A DNA stretch of 64,000 nucleotides, from positions 188,137-252,136 of the forward strand of contig JAVHLB010000005.1 in the NCBI GenBank assembly GCA_031082425.1, written 5' to 3'. Both the position numbers and the translations under genes were made by a program. The notes below the pieces were generated by a model that was given only the letters and a program-made list of their open reading frames with translations, made no database searches and was not told where the DNA came from. Shown here in pieces: positions 1-8,320 of this stretch. Position 1 is the first letter of the stretch; the number at the start of each line of letters is the position of its first letter. The DNA is from Candidatus Edwardsbacteria bacterium. Its GTDB lineage: Bacteria > Edwardsbacteria > AC1 > EtOH8.

Positions 1-615
1 CACCGCCGTCTGTCCGGCGGCAATTTTTACCTTGAACTTGGTACCGGCAAAAATTATCCAGCTGTAGGGATAGGTTGAGCCGGCCAAAGAAAGGACCAGG
101 GCTATATCGTCATAATTATGGATATTATGCATCATGGGCAGGCTGTCGTAGGGTGTCTGATAATAGTCCAGGGGCAGGGCTTTTTTTACGTTGACCCCCA
201 TCTGCAGCATGATGATGGTCATGCCGGGACGATAACCAAAATAGCAGTAGTCGGTCCCGTTCTTCTTGCCGTATTCCTCGGCCACCTTGGTCATGATTCC
301 CTCCCCGATGGCGTCGCCCTGCGGAGCCAGGGACAGGCCGACCACTTTGACCCCCCGGGCAAAACAATGCCGCAGCACCGCCCGGGCCATGGGATCCAGC
401 TCGGCGGCCACCTGGGGGTCGTAATCGAAGGAGATCATCAAGGGCCGGCCGTTGGGCTCGATATGGTCGACATAATCATAGATGCTCCTGGTGGCGGCAT
501 CCACATAAAAGCGTGATTTGACGCTGAACAGCAGCGGGATCAGGATGGCCGCCAGCAGCAGGGCGAATACGATCCGGCGATCAAGCTTGCCGAACTTGGC
601 CAAAAACTTCAGCAT
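1..615 (-). CDS. Membrane-anchored protein of unknown function (3' end beyond window)
   Basis: An open frame of 205 codons starts with ATG at 615-613 and runs without a stop to base 1, so the C-terminus is missing. Residues about 13-27 form one hydrophobic segment after a basic N-terminus, which suggests a membrane anchor with the rest outside or inside as a soluble domain. It starts one base after the TGA of the next gene upstream, so the two are translationally linked. I do not recognise the soluble domain. The link with a membrane protein and an FN3-containing protein suggests one complex (inference). The start is clear because the upstream gene ends there. Confidence 0.75.
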   Translation of the reverse strand, partial: MLKFLAKFGKLDRRIVFALLLAAILIPLLFSVKSRFYVDAATRSIYDYVDHIEPNGRPLMISFDYDPQVAAELDPMARAVLRHCFARGVKVVGLSLAPQGDAIGEGIMTKVAEEYGKKNGTDYCYFGYRPGMTIIMLQMGVNVKKALPLDYYQTPYDSLPMMHNIHNYDDIALVLSLAGSTYPYSWIIFAGTKFKVKIAAGQTAV

Positions 616-616
616 A

Positions 617-1237
617 TCAGTGCCCTCCCATCCAGTTGCGTTCGATGCCCAGGATGATCTTCAGGGAGGTGGCGGTGATGCCCAGCCCGATGCCGAAGGT
701 GATGCCCCGTTTGGCGGCCATATTGGGCACCAGCATCAGCCACTCCGAGAGTTTGGGCAGCCCGCTCCAAATGGCGGCCCCCTGCGGGATCAGCCCCAGC
801 ATCACGATGAAGGCCGAGATCAGCAGCATGGTGGCCTCGGTGGACTTGGCCCGGAAGGCCCGGTAGCTGGCCGAGGCCATGTAGAAGGCCAGGATGGCGA
901 ACATGGTGGCCTGCATGGGGGCCAGGGCGTAATTGAACACCTTCATATAAAAGCTGCCCTCCCGGGTGCCGCTGAACACCGCCGCCAGGATCATGAACAC
1001 CGCCGCCCCCAGATAGACCAGGCTGTATCCCCAGCCCCGGCTCTTGCGGGAGATCTTCAGGATGTGGTGCCGCACCAGGCTGTCCACCGCGATCACCGAT
1101 GCGAAAACATAGATGATCAAGTCCCATTCGATCATGGTATTGAAGGCCACCTGGGAGGGCCGGCTGGGAATGAAGAACTGGATGATGAAGGCCACCCCCA
1201 GCACGAAGACTATGGCCATGGGTATATTTTTTTTCAT
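617..1237 (-). CDS. Polytopic membrane protein of unknown function
   Basis: 206 residues, largely hydrophobic. Segments at about 5-24, 39-57, 72-92, 100-125, 137-155 and 182-200 look membrane-spanning, with short charged loops between them. No catalytic motif was found. It sits between the FN3-domain protein (14 bases upstream) and the single-anchor protein at the window edge (1 base downstream), so the three form one operon. The function is unknown; a membrane core for the two flanking proteins is plausible but inferred. Confidence 0.8.
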   Translation of the reverse strand: MKKNIPMAIVFVLGVAFIIQFFIPSRPSQVAFNTMIEWDLIIYVFASVIAVDSLVRHHILKISRKSRGWGYSLVYLGAAVFMILAAVFSGTREGSFYMKVFNYALAPMQATMFAILAFYMASASYRAFRAKSTEATMLLISAFIVMLGLIPQGAAIWSGLPKLSEWLMLVPNMAAKRGITFGIGLGITATSLKIILGIERNWMGGH

Positions 1238-1250
1238 ATTCCTCTACCTT

Positions 1251-2390
1251 TTAGTGAATGCTGAATAAACTATAAATGAGATCCGAGCGGAAGATCAGGG
1301 CCGCCAGGGTTCCCAGCAGGACGAACAGGATGATGATCAGCTTGCAGGCATCCTGGCCCTTCAGGCTTCCCACCAGCAGCGGCTCCTTGGACAGGTAGGC
1401 CGAGGCGGCATACAGCTCCTCGCCGATCAGGGTGTAATCGCAGGCGGTGATGAAGAACGGCAGCTGGGAGATCTGGTCGGTCCCGGCTATCTGGATGGCC
1501 CCGGTGGCGGCGCCCGATTCGGCCAGCACCAGGGATTCGGCCGCATAATAACCCATAAAGAAGTTGGTGGCCGGCTTCTCCCGGACCATGATCCCGGCCA
1601 GGGCCGCGGCGTATCCCATCTGGTCCTGGGTGATGAAGTATACCGAGTCCTCCTTGAACAGATCGGGACGGCCCACGCTCTTATAGCCCTCCTTGACCAT
1701 CTCCCGGGCCACCGCATGCACCACCGGGTCGGCGGTGGGGACGGTCAGCGGGGTGTCGTACTCGGCGGTCTTCTTGGCCACCTGCCCCAGGATGTTCAGG
1801 GAAGCCACGGTGGATATGGAATCTATCAGGCCGATGCCGTTGCAGTAAAGTATCGGCCGCCCCATCTCGGTGGCCCGGCCGATGGCCTCCTCCACCGCAT
1901 CCAGTCCGGAGATGCGCCGGATGAACAGCTTGCCCTTGCGGGCCCAGTAGATGTACAAAAGGGTGATGGCGATGAAAAGGAAGGTGCCGAACAGGGTGTT
2001 CAGCTTGCCGGTGTTGAACCAGCTCTGGGTGGTGGCTATCGGCCCGGCTACGGCGCTGACGGCGCTGTCGCCGTTCTGGTTGATGGCCACCACCTTATAA
2101 TAATGGTTCCGGCCGATGGCCTCGACGGAATTGTCCTCGTGCTCGACGGCCCCCTTGGGGACCCAGGCGATCATCTGGAAGGAGTCGTTGGGCAGCATGG
2201 ACCGCTCGATATTGTAGCCCATGAACCCCGGCTCATTTTCCGAGGGGGATGGTTGCCATTCCATGATCACGATGGAGCCGTCATCATTGGGAGCGTCTGT
2301 CAGCTTGACATCGGTCGGCGGTTCCAGGGCCGGGGCCAGGGCCGGAAGCAGGAACAACATCAGCAGGATTGCGTATTTGATCTTGGGCAT
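1251..2390 (-). CDS. Secreted/membrane protein with fibronectin type III domain and DUF6754-like region
   Basis: 379 residues. Residues 1-21 are a signal peptide. Residues about 25-118 read as a fibronectin III domain (PPTDVKL start, YKVVAINQNGDS near its end). A membrane segment at about 132-150 follows, then a soluble alpha/beta region of about 200 residues resembling the family I know as DUF6754, and a second membrane segment at about 352-372. The FN3 domain is therefore probably extracytoplasmic and the middle domain cytoplasmic. It is the first gene of a three-gene membrane operon. The family name is from memory; the domain order is seen directly. The role is unknown. Confidence 0.75.
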   Translation of the reverse strand: MPKIKYAILLMLFLLPALAPALEPPTDVKLTDAPNDDGSIVIMEWQPSPSENEPGFMGYNIERSMLPNDSFQMIAWVPKGAVEHEDNSVEAIGRNHYYKVVAINQNGDSAVSAVAGPIATTQSWFNTGKLNTLFGTFLFIAITLLYIYWARKGKLFIRRISGLDAVEEAIGRATEMGRPILYCNGIGLIDSISTVASLNILGQVAKKTAEYDTPLTVPTADPVVHAVAREMVKEGYKSVGRPDLFKEDSVYFITQDQMGYAAALAGIMVREKPATNFFMGYYAAESLVLAESGAATGAIQIAGTDQISQLPFFITACDYTLIGEELYAASAYLSKEPLLVGSLKGQDACKLIIILFVLLGTLAALIFRSDLIYSLFSIH

Positions 2391-2513
2391 AACGTCCCTT
2401 TTATATTTGTGGGTTTATATTTTATATTCTACAAAATCCGACACCAAGGCACTAAGACACAAGATCACTCTTCACATATTACAATTCACTGCTTGGCTTG
2501 GTGGCAAGAGGCA

Positions 2514-3014
2514 TCAGGAGGCCAGTTTAAAGGACCTTACATCCGTTTCCATGCCTTTGGGCACCGCCAGGGTCACCAGCGGGGTCTTCCCCTGGGCCTT
2601 GGTGTTCACCACTTTGATTACTTTGGCCCGGCAGCATTCCTTTCCTTCACGGTCCAGGGCAGCTACCAGGTCGCCCTTCTCCGGCAGGGGCAGAAACTCG
2701 TAGGGCATGGTGACGGCGCTTTCGGCATCCGAATATGCAACATCTATGACGAAGATGGCCAGCCCGGGACAACGGGAGACGCAGACGGTACAGCCGTTGC
2801 ATTTGTGGTGATCCACCTGGGGCAGGGCGTTGATATTATCGCCCACCGATATGGCCTGGCGGGGGCAGCTGGTCTCGCAGGGGTTGCAGGGTATCTCCTG
2901 AAAGCATTCCACGATGACCACCGGCCCTTTCTTCATTCTTTCTTGGGAGGGCCAGGAGGTCTGAATATCCGATTGGTCGGCAATTCCGCAAGAGGTGAGT
3001 TTATCGCTGAGCAT
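2514..3014 (-). CDS. 4Fe-4S dicluster ferredoxin subunit of an amino-acid dehydrogenase-like complex
   Basis: 166 residues with two cysteine clusters: the first at about 37-50 (CFQEIPCNPCETSC) and the second around 73-82 (CNGCTVCVSRC), each ending in CP as in 8-iron ferredoxins. The C-terminal 80 residues have no motif I know. It is the last gene of an operon with a FAD/NAD oxidoreductase and a 2Fe-2S protein, matching the electron-transfer parts of HcnABC, opine oxidase and proline dehydrogenase type complexes. An internal Met at residue 27 could be the true start, since the first 26 residues are not ferredoxin-like. Confidence 0.85.
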   Translation of the reverse strand: MLSDKLTSCGIADQSDIQTSWPSQERMKKGPVVIVECFQEIPCNPCETSCPRQAISVGDNINALPQVDHHKCNGCTVCVSRCPGLAIFVIDVAYSDAESAVTMPYEFLPLPEKGDLVAALDREGKECCRAKVIKVVNTKAQGKTPLVTLAVPKGMETDVRSFKLAS

Positions 3015-3044
3015 TACTTTATACTTTCCACTTGAAGCTTGATA

Positions 3045-4127
3045 TTACCGTTTGCACTCCGCCAGCTTGCACTTCCCCTCCCGGGCCTTCTGCCCGAACG
3101 GTCCGGCACGCAGACCAGCCAAACGGCAGGCGGTGTCGTTTATCCGGCTTTGGAGATCTTTTGAATCGCCCTTGAGAAATTTGACCGCCCCCAAACCGGC
3201 CAGCTCGCCCTCCAGCATGGCGGTGGAGGCCTCCTCGATCCCGGTGACATCGCCGGCGGTGAAGATGCCCGGAACCGTGGTCATCATCAGATCGTCGTGC
3301 CAGGCCACCTGGCCCCCCAGTTCCGGAATATAGTTCATCTGGCAGCCGGCCTGCCATAAAAGTTCGGTCAAGGGGGAAAGCCCCACCGCCAGGCAGATGG
3401 TGTCCACCTCCAGGGTCTGCTGGGTGCCCTCTATGGTCTGCCATTTATCGTCAATTTTTGATATCACCGCCCCGCTGACCATATCCTCCCCCAAAGCGTT
3501 GAGGATGGTGTGGCGGGTTAAAATGGGCACCCCCGCCCGGGCGATCTTGGAGGCGTGCACCAGATACCCCCCGATCTTGGGCAGGCCCTCGATGATGGCT
3601 TTTACCTGAACCCCGGCCTGCATCAGCTGGTAGGAAACGATAAGGCCGATGTTGCCGGAGCCCACCATCAGCACGCGGTGGCCCGGTTTGATGCCGTAGA
3701 CGTTCATCAGGGTCTGCACCGCCCCGGCCCCGTAGACCCCGGGCAGGTCGCTGCCGGGAAAGGAGACGAAATTCTCCGAGGCTCCGGTGGCCACCAGAAC
3801 GGCCTTGGGCTTGAGCGGTGTCACTTTTTCGTTCTGCAGCACCGCCACCGTCCCGTCGGGATAATATCCCACCGCCGAGGCCTGGCGTTCTATCCGGATG
3901 CTACGCTTACCAATCTCCTGCTCCAGCTCCAGCCCGATCTCAAAACCCCGGGTTCCGGCCCGCTCGGCCTTGGAGCCGAAGAACATGTGGGTCTGCTTGA
4001 TCAGCTGGCCCCCGATGGCCTGGTTCTCGTCTATGATCAGCGGTTCCAGGCCGAACTCCGAGGCCGACAGGGCCGCCATCAGCCCGGCCGGGCCGCCACC
4101 GATGATAAGGAAGTCTGTATTTGTCAT
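3045..4127 (-). CDS. FAD/NAD(P)-dependent oxidoreductase, HcnB/OoxA-like subunit
   Basis: 360 residues with an N-terminal dinucleotide-binding motif (IIGGGPAGLMAALSA, residues about 7-21) for FAD and a second (VLMVGSGNIGL, around 150) for NAD(P). A late TAGDVTGIEEA segment completes the FAD site. The pattern is that of the alpha subunit of hydrogen cyanide synthase, opine oxidase and dye-linked proline dehydrogenase, which passes electrons between a flavin oxidase and an acceptor. Its neighbours are a 2Fe-2S protein upstream and a two-cluster ferredoxin downstream. No DadA-like catalytic subunit is seen, so the substrate cannot be named. Confidence 0.88.
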   Translation of the reverse strand: MTNTDFLIIGGGPAGLMAALSASEFGLEPLIIDENQAIGGQLIKQTHMFFGSKAERAGTRGFEIGLELEQEIGKRSIRIERQASAVGYYPDGTVAVLQNEKVTPLKPKAVLVATGASENFVSFPGSDLPGVYGAGAVQTLMNVYGIKPGHRVLMVGSGNIGLIVSYQLMQAGVQVKAIIEGLPKIGGYLVHASKIARAGVPILTRHTILNALGEDMVSGAVISKIDDKWQTIEGTQQTLEVDTICLAVGLSPLTELLWQAGCQMNYIPELGGQVAWHDDLMMTTVPGIFTAGDVTGIEEASTAMLEGELAGLGAVKFLKGDSKDLQSRINDTACRLAGLRAGPFGQKAREGKCKLAECKR

Positions 4128-4158
4128 GGATCCTTAAAAGCCGTAGAGTAGCATTGAT

Positions 4159-4470
4159 TCAGTTTATGGCGATCCGGCCCCGGCCCTTCTGGCGCCTGAC
4201 CTGCATGCCCTCGCGGATGGGGGTGACGCAGGAGAAGACATTGGGCACCCCATCCACCTCCATCAGGCAGGAGGAGCACTTGCCCACCGCACAAAAAAAG
4301 CCCCGGGGTCTGTCCAGTTTTACGCTGTGGCGCAGCACCTTGATCCCGGCGGCATGCAGAGCAGCGGCAATGGGTTCTCCTTGGTATCCTTCAACCGGCT
4401 GCCCTTCGAAATAAAATTTTATCTTGGCCCCTTTTTTGAATTCCAGGATGGGATGCTTGTCTATTCTCAT
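4159..4470 (-). CDS. 2Fe-2S binding protein, HcnA-like small subunit
   Basis: 103 residues. A cysteine set CAVGKCSSC, followed about 14 residues later by one more Cys, gives the plant-type 2Fe-2S ligand pattern of HcnA and SoxA N-terminal domains, and the text DGVPN after it is typical of that group. It leads the operon; a TTGACA-17-TATCAT promoter stands about 50 bases upstream. It would pass electrons within the flavin/iron-sulfur dehydrogenase complex formed with the next two genes. Confidence 0.88.
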   Translation of the reverse strand: MRIDKHPILEFKKGAKIKFYFEGQPVEGYQGEPIAAALHAAGIKVLRHSVKLDRPRGFFCAVGKCSSCLMEVDGVPNVFSCVTPIREGMQVRRQKGRGRIAIN

Positions 4471-4517
4471 CTGACCGAAATTGGTTGTTATTTATGGATT
4501 ATTGACGATAAAAAATA

Positions 4518-4546
4518 ATGATACTGTAAAATATTACTATTGTCAA
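4518..4546 (-). promoter_or_regulatory. Sigma-70-type promoter of the 2Fe-2S/flavin dehydrogenase operon
   Basis: On the minus strand TTGACA (4546-4541) and TATCAT (4523-4518) are separated by exactly 17 bases. The predicted start site lies about 40 bases before the ATG at 4470. The same two hexamers and spacing recur at 11951-11979. Confidence 0.75.
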
Positions 4547-4565
4547 GACATTTTATCCCTTGGGG

Positions 4566-5408
4566 TTAATGCATTTTCAACAGCACCACCCTATCTATCC
4601 CGGCCAGATCTTTTTTGATGAATATTTCGGAGGCCGGAAGCGCCCGGCTCATCATCTGGGACACCAGTTCCGCCTGCCCCATTCCGACCTCCAGGGCGAC
4701 AAACCCCGGATGATTGAGACGGTCGGCCACATCTCCGGCTATCCGGCGGTAGAATTCCAGCCCGTCGGGCCCTCCGTCCAGGGACATGGCCGGTTCACAA
4801 AGACTGACCTCGGGCTGGAGTCCGGCTACCTGGCCGGATGGGATATATGGCGGGTTGGACACTATGCAGTCAAACTTTTCGTTTCCCTCGGGGAAAAGAT
4901 CGGCCTGCACCAAAGACACCCTGCTTTCCAGACCGTGAAGCTTGATATTCTCTTGGGCCAGGTCCAGAGCCTCCGGGCTATAATCGGTGGCTGTTACCAT
5001 GGCCGAAGCCAGATGCTTTGCCAAAGCAATGGCGATGATGCCACTGCCTGTTCCGATATCCAAAATGGAAAGAAACCCCGGCTGCCAGTGTTCCAGCACC
5101 TCCTCCACCAGGATCTCGGTCTCGGGCCGGGGGATAAGGGCCCGCTTGTCGGACTGGAATTTCAGACCGTAAAATTCGGTCTGGCCGATGATATACTGCA
5201 GGGGCCTCCGCTGGCAACGGTCAGTGACATTAGAACGGTATTTTTCCTGAACGGCTTCGGATACATTCTGATTGCGGTTTAAATGAAGATAAACCCGCTC
5301 CTTGCCCACGGCGTATTCCAGCAACAGTTCGGCTTCCAAGACCGCGTCAGGGATGTCAGCCTGTGAGAGGCGGTCGAAACCGTAATTTAAAAGTTCGCCG
5401 ATGGTCAT
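4566..5408 (-). CDS. prmC: Peptide chain release factor N(5)-glutamine methyltransferase
   Basis: 280 residues from ATG 5408. It methylates the GGQ glutamine of release factors using SAM. The SAM-binding motif is ILDIGTGSGIIAIALAK and the substrate-glutamine motif NPPYIPSG is intact. The frame is open for 25 more codons upstream, but they overlap prfA and look unlike PrmC; MTIGELLNYGFD matches the family's usual beginning. It follows prfA by 31 bases, the standard pairing of enzyme and substrate genes. Confidence 0.95.
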   Translation of the reverse strand: MTIGELLNYGFDRLSQADIPDAVLEAELLLEYAVGKERVYLHLNRNQNVSEAVQEKYRSNVTDRCQRRPLQYIIGQTEFYGLKFQSDKRALIPRPETEILVEEVLEHWQPGFLSILDIGTGSGIIAIALAKHLASAMVTATDYSPEALDLAQENIKLHGLESRVSLVQADLFPEGNEKFDCIVSNPPYIPSGQVAGLQPEVSLCEPAMSLDGGPDGLEFYRRIAGDVADRLNHPGFVALEVGMGQAELVSQMMSRALPASEIFIKKDLAGIDRVVLLKMH

Positions 5409-5439
5409 CTGCGACCGTCTTCTGATTTTGTTTGTCGGA

Positions 5440-6516
5440 TCAATCCTCCTCCGCCACTTCCAGCACCTCGGCCTGCTCGGCATTGGTCAGGCCGTTGATG
5501 ATCTCGTCTATCTGTCCGTCCATCACCCCGTCCAGGTTGTAGAGGGTCAGCCCGATGCGGTGGTCGGTCACCCGGTTCTGGGGGAAGTTGTAGGTGCGGA
5601 TCTTTTCGCTGCGATCGCCGGACTTCACCTGCGATTTTCTCTCTTTGGCCAGCTTGGCATTCCGCTCTTCTTCCATCTTTTCCAGCAGGCGGGAACGCAG
5701 CACGGTCATGGCCTTGGCCCGGTTCTTGATCTGGGAACGCTCATCCTGGCAGGAGACCACCAGTCCGCTGGGGAGGTGGGTGATCCGCACCGCCGAGTAG
5801 GTGGTGTTGACGCACTGCCCGCCGGCCCCGGAGGAGCAGAAGGTGTCCACCCTCAGGTCGCTGGCATTTATCTGCAGATCAACCTCCTCGGCCTCGGGCA
5901 GGACCGCCACGGTGGCCGCCGAAGTGTGCAGCCGGCCCGAGGCTTCGGTGCGCGGCACCCTTTGGACCCGGTGCACCCCGCTTTCGTATTTATAATGCCC
6001 GTAGGTTCCCTCGCCCTGCACGGTGAAGATCACTTCCTTGAAGCCGCCCAGCTGGGTGGGATTGGAATTCATGATTTCTATCTTGAATCCCTTGCGCTCG
6101 GCATACCGGACGTACATCCGGTAAAGGTCACCGGCGAATATGGCAGCCTCCTCGCCGCCGGTCCCGGCCCGGATCTCGATGATGGCGTTCTTGAAATCGC
6201 TGGGGTCCTTGGGCACCAGCAGTTTTTTCAGCTCCTCGGTAAGATTTTTGTGCCTGGCCTCCAGTTCCGGGATCTCGGCCTGGGCCATCTCCGTCAGCTC
6301 CTTGTCGCCGCCCTCGGCCGCCAGAGCCCGGTCATCCTCCAGCTGTTTGGAAGTATCCCGATACTCGTTATACTTGGCGATTATCGGTGCAGCCTGACGA
6401 TACTCACGGGAAAAGTCTCGGTATTTCTGCTGATCGGATATGATGGCCGGATCGCTGATCAGTTTTTCCAGTTCCCGGTAGCGCTCTTCGATCTTTATAA
6501 GCTTTTTTTCTATCAT
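5440..6516 (-). CDS. prfA: Peptide chain release factor 1
   Basis: 358 residues, the usual length. It recognises UAA/UAG stop codons on the ribosome and triggers release of the chain. The stop-recognition PxT motif is present as PRT in RVQRVPRTEASGR, and the catalytic GGQ lies in SSGAGGQCVNTT. The residue after GGQ is Cys where His is usual. I place the start at MIEKKLIKI (6516), which forms an ATGA overlap with the preceding JAMM gene; 16 more upstream codons are open but unlike RF1. prmC follows. Confidence 0.96.
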   Translation of the reverse strand: MIEKKLIKIEERYRELEKLISDPAIISDQQKYRDFSREYRQAAPIIAKYNEYRDTSKQLEDDRALAAEGGDKELTEMAQAEIPELEARHKNLTEELKKLLVPKDPSDFKNAIIEIRAGTGGEEAAIFAGDLYRMYVRYAERKGFKIEIMNSNPTQLGGFKEVIFTVQGEGTYGHYKYESGVHRVQRVPRTEASGRLHTSAATVAVLPEAEEVDLQINASDLRVDTFCSSGAGGQCVNTTYSAVRITHLPSGLVVSCQDERSQIKNRAKAMTVLRSRLLEKMEEERNAKLAKERKSQVKSGDRSEKIRTYNFPQNRVTDHRIGLTLYNLDGVMDGQIDEIINGLTNAEQAEVLEVAEED

Positions 6517-7034
6517 CTCGATGGTGTCCTGGGTTTGATGTTGAAACCGATGGCGAAGGGGCACAGCACGTCGGCCATCCGGTGTTTGTAGGAATCGGGG
6601 TCGATGTAATAGGCGGCTATCTTGATGAACCAGTTGTCGGTGGTGCCGGACAGGGTGCCGTCCTCGTTGTAGCTCCAGTATTTATCCTTGGCCTTGTCCT
6701 TGATCTCCATCACGATGTAGACATGTCCCGGGCTCATGCCGTAAAGATCGTCCTCGCTCAGCGCGGTGTTGTGCCGGGGATGGGAATGGAAATCGCCCAC
6801 GATGTACAGATTTGGCAGATTCTCGAAAAAATTCACTATCCGGGCGTACGATTTGTCCCTGGCCTTGACCCAGGTGGCGTGCCGCTCGGCCTTCTGGCAG
6901 GCGATGGCGTTGACCACCATGAACATGTCGCCGTCCCGGTGGCCCAGCAGCAGCCCGTACGATTCCTTTTTGTAGACCTCGATGGCCGAGACCAGCAGGC
7001 CCCAAAAGGCCGATTCATTGATGAACACCTGCAT
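6513..7034 (-). CDS. JAMM/MPN-domain metalloprotease-like protein
   Basis: 173 residues from the ATG at 7034. The complete JAMM zinc-protease signature is visible: Glu24, then His83-x-His85, Ser93 and Asp96 (FHSHPRHNTALSEDD), with the expected spacing HxH-x7-S-x2-D. Bacterial relatives include RadC-like, Mec+/CysM-associated and deubiquitinase-like peptidases; the substrate here is unknown. The gene overlaps truA by one base (TGATG) and prfA by four (ATGA), so it is part of a translation-related operon. Neither ThiS/MoaD-like nor E1-like genes are nearby. Confidence 0.85.
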   Translation of the reverse strand: MQVFINESAFWGLLVSAIEVYKKESYGLLLGHRDGDMFMVVNAIACQKAERHATWVKARDKSYARIVNFFENLPNLYIVGDFHSHPRHNTALSEDDLYGMSPGHVYIVMEIKDKAKDKYWSYNEDGTLSGTTDNWFIKIAAYYIDPDSYKHRMADVLCPFAIGFNIKPRTPSR

Positions 7035-7762
7035 CAGTAATATACCTCCATCAAGCACAGGCCGCAGGCCGGAGCGGTCTTGCCGGCCAGGGTCCGGTCC
7101 TTGGCAACCAGGATATTGGAGAGATCTTTGTGATCCATCTGCCCGCGGGCCATGTCTATCATCGTTCCGACCAGTATGCGGACCATGTTGTGCAAAAAAC
7201 GATTGGCCCTGATCTCGAAGGTCCACCTGTCGTCGGCAAAGCTCCACCCGGCCTTCTCCACCCGGCAGATGAAGTTGTTGACCTCGGCCTGGGCCGAGGC
7301 AAAGGCGGTGAAATCGTGCTGCCCCAGTATCTGCCCCGCCAGATCTTGCAGGATGGCCGGATCAGCCCTATATGTCATCCGCCAGGCGTAGCGCTCCCAC
7401 AGCGGTGAGCGCCGGAAGATCATCTGGTACTGGTAGCGCCGGCTCTGGGCATCGAAGCGGGCGTGGAAATTTTCAGCCACCTCCTCGGCCTTGATGATGG
7501 CCACATCGCGGGGAAGCAGGGAGTTCAGACCTTCGTCAAAGGCCTTTAAGGGAATGTCGCGGGAGGTCTTGAAATTGGCCACCTGCCCTGCGGCGTGAAC
7601 CCCGGCATCGGTCCGCCCGGAGCCGAGGACGGAGATCTTCTCCTCCAGCATGGAGGAAAGCTTTTCCTCCAACAGGCCCTGAACCGTCCGCTGGCCGGGC
7701 TGGAACTGCCACCCGGCAAAATCAGTCCCGTCGTACTCTATGGTCAGTTTAATATTGCGCAA
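7034..7762 (-). CDS. truA: tRNA pseudouridine(38-40) synthase
   Basis: 242 residues, normal length. It isomerises uridines 38 to 40 in the tRNA anticodon stem-loop. The catalytic aspartate is Asp52 in GSGRTDAGVHAAGQV, and the opening YDGTDFAGWQFQP is typical of TruA. It is first in a tight run with the JAMM gene, prfA and prmC, all but one being translation genes. Confidence 0.96.
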   Translation of the reverse strand: MRNIKLTIEYDGTDFAGWQFQPGQRTVQGLLEEKLSSMLEEKISVLGSGRTDAGVHAAGQVANFKTSRDIPLKAFDEGLNSLLPRDVAIIKAEEVAENFHARFDAQSRRYQYQMIFRRSPLWERYAWRMTYRADPAILQDLAGQILGQHDFTAFASAQAEVNNFICRVEKAGWSFADDRWTFEIRANRFLHNMVRILVGTMIDMARGQMDHKDLSNILVAKDRTLAGKTAPACGLCLMEVYY

Positions 7763-7777
7763 CTTATGATTTTAACA

Positions 7778-8305
7778 TTAATCTTGTGGTTTAGCAATGG
7801 TAGCTTTATTGTCTCTATATGCCAATTTAACAAATACTTCTCCGCTTATTAGTAGGTAGATACCCAAGGCAAAACCTATTAACGGAGGAAGAAGGTATAG
7901 TATTAAAAAATCAAATATCGTTCCTGCTCTTAATATCGTCGGCAAAGCTTGCAATATTGAAGTAATATTTGTAACCGTTAAATAAGCACCCATGATTTTC
8001 AAACTATACTTAAACAAATCTTTTTTATCTTTGGTTACTAATACACTCGCAACATCTTCTTTTTCAGGATAAAATTTGCTTGCTATTTTAGATGCATGAT
8101 AAAACAAAAATAATGCAAATGTGGTTGAACCTATTGCATATAAACCAGAGAGTATTTTCGTCAATTCGCGGTTTGTTTCAGATATAAATTCTGGCGGAGT
8201 TAATACAAACAAGCTTATCATGCCAGGCATATAGATCACAATATTTGAAATAAGCCAAAGGCCAATTATCCTAATGGCCAGCTCAAGGATATCCCTTTTA
8301 CTCAT
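7778..8305 (-). CDS. AT-rich membrane protein of unknown function
   Basis: 175 residues with hydrophobic segments at about 11-33, 53-71, 100-121 and 130-160. The lysine-rich hydrophilic stretch at 75-97 separates the two halves. Base composition is clearly more AT-rich than in the flanking genes, with many A/T-ending codons, which suggests recent acquisition or relaxed selection. A GGGAG ribosome-binding sequence precedes the ATG. I recognise no family. It sits 15 bases from both truA and the RNA phosphodiesterase gene. Confidence 0.75.
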   Translation of the reverse strand: MSKRDILELAIRIIGLWLISNIVIYMPGMISLFVLTPPEFISETNRELTKILSGLYAIGSTTFALFLFYHASKIASKFYPEKEDVASVLVTKDKKDLFKYSLKIMGAYLTVTNITSILQALPTILRAGTIFDFLILYLLPPLIGFALGIYLLISGEVFVKLAYRDNKATIAKPQD

Positions 8306-8320
8306 CTCTTTCTCCCTTAT

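Noticed and set aside
518..1264. A 248-codon plus-strand open frame
   Set aside because: It is antisense to the six-span membrane gene, with no ribosome-binding site and shadow-like composition.
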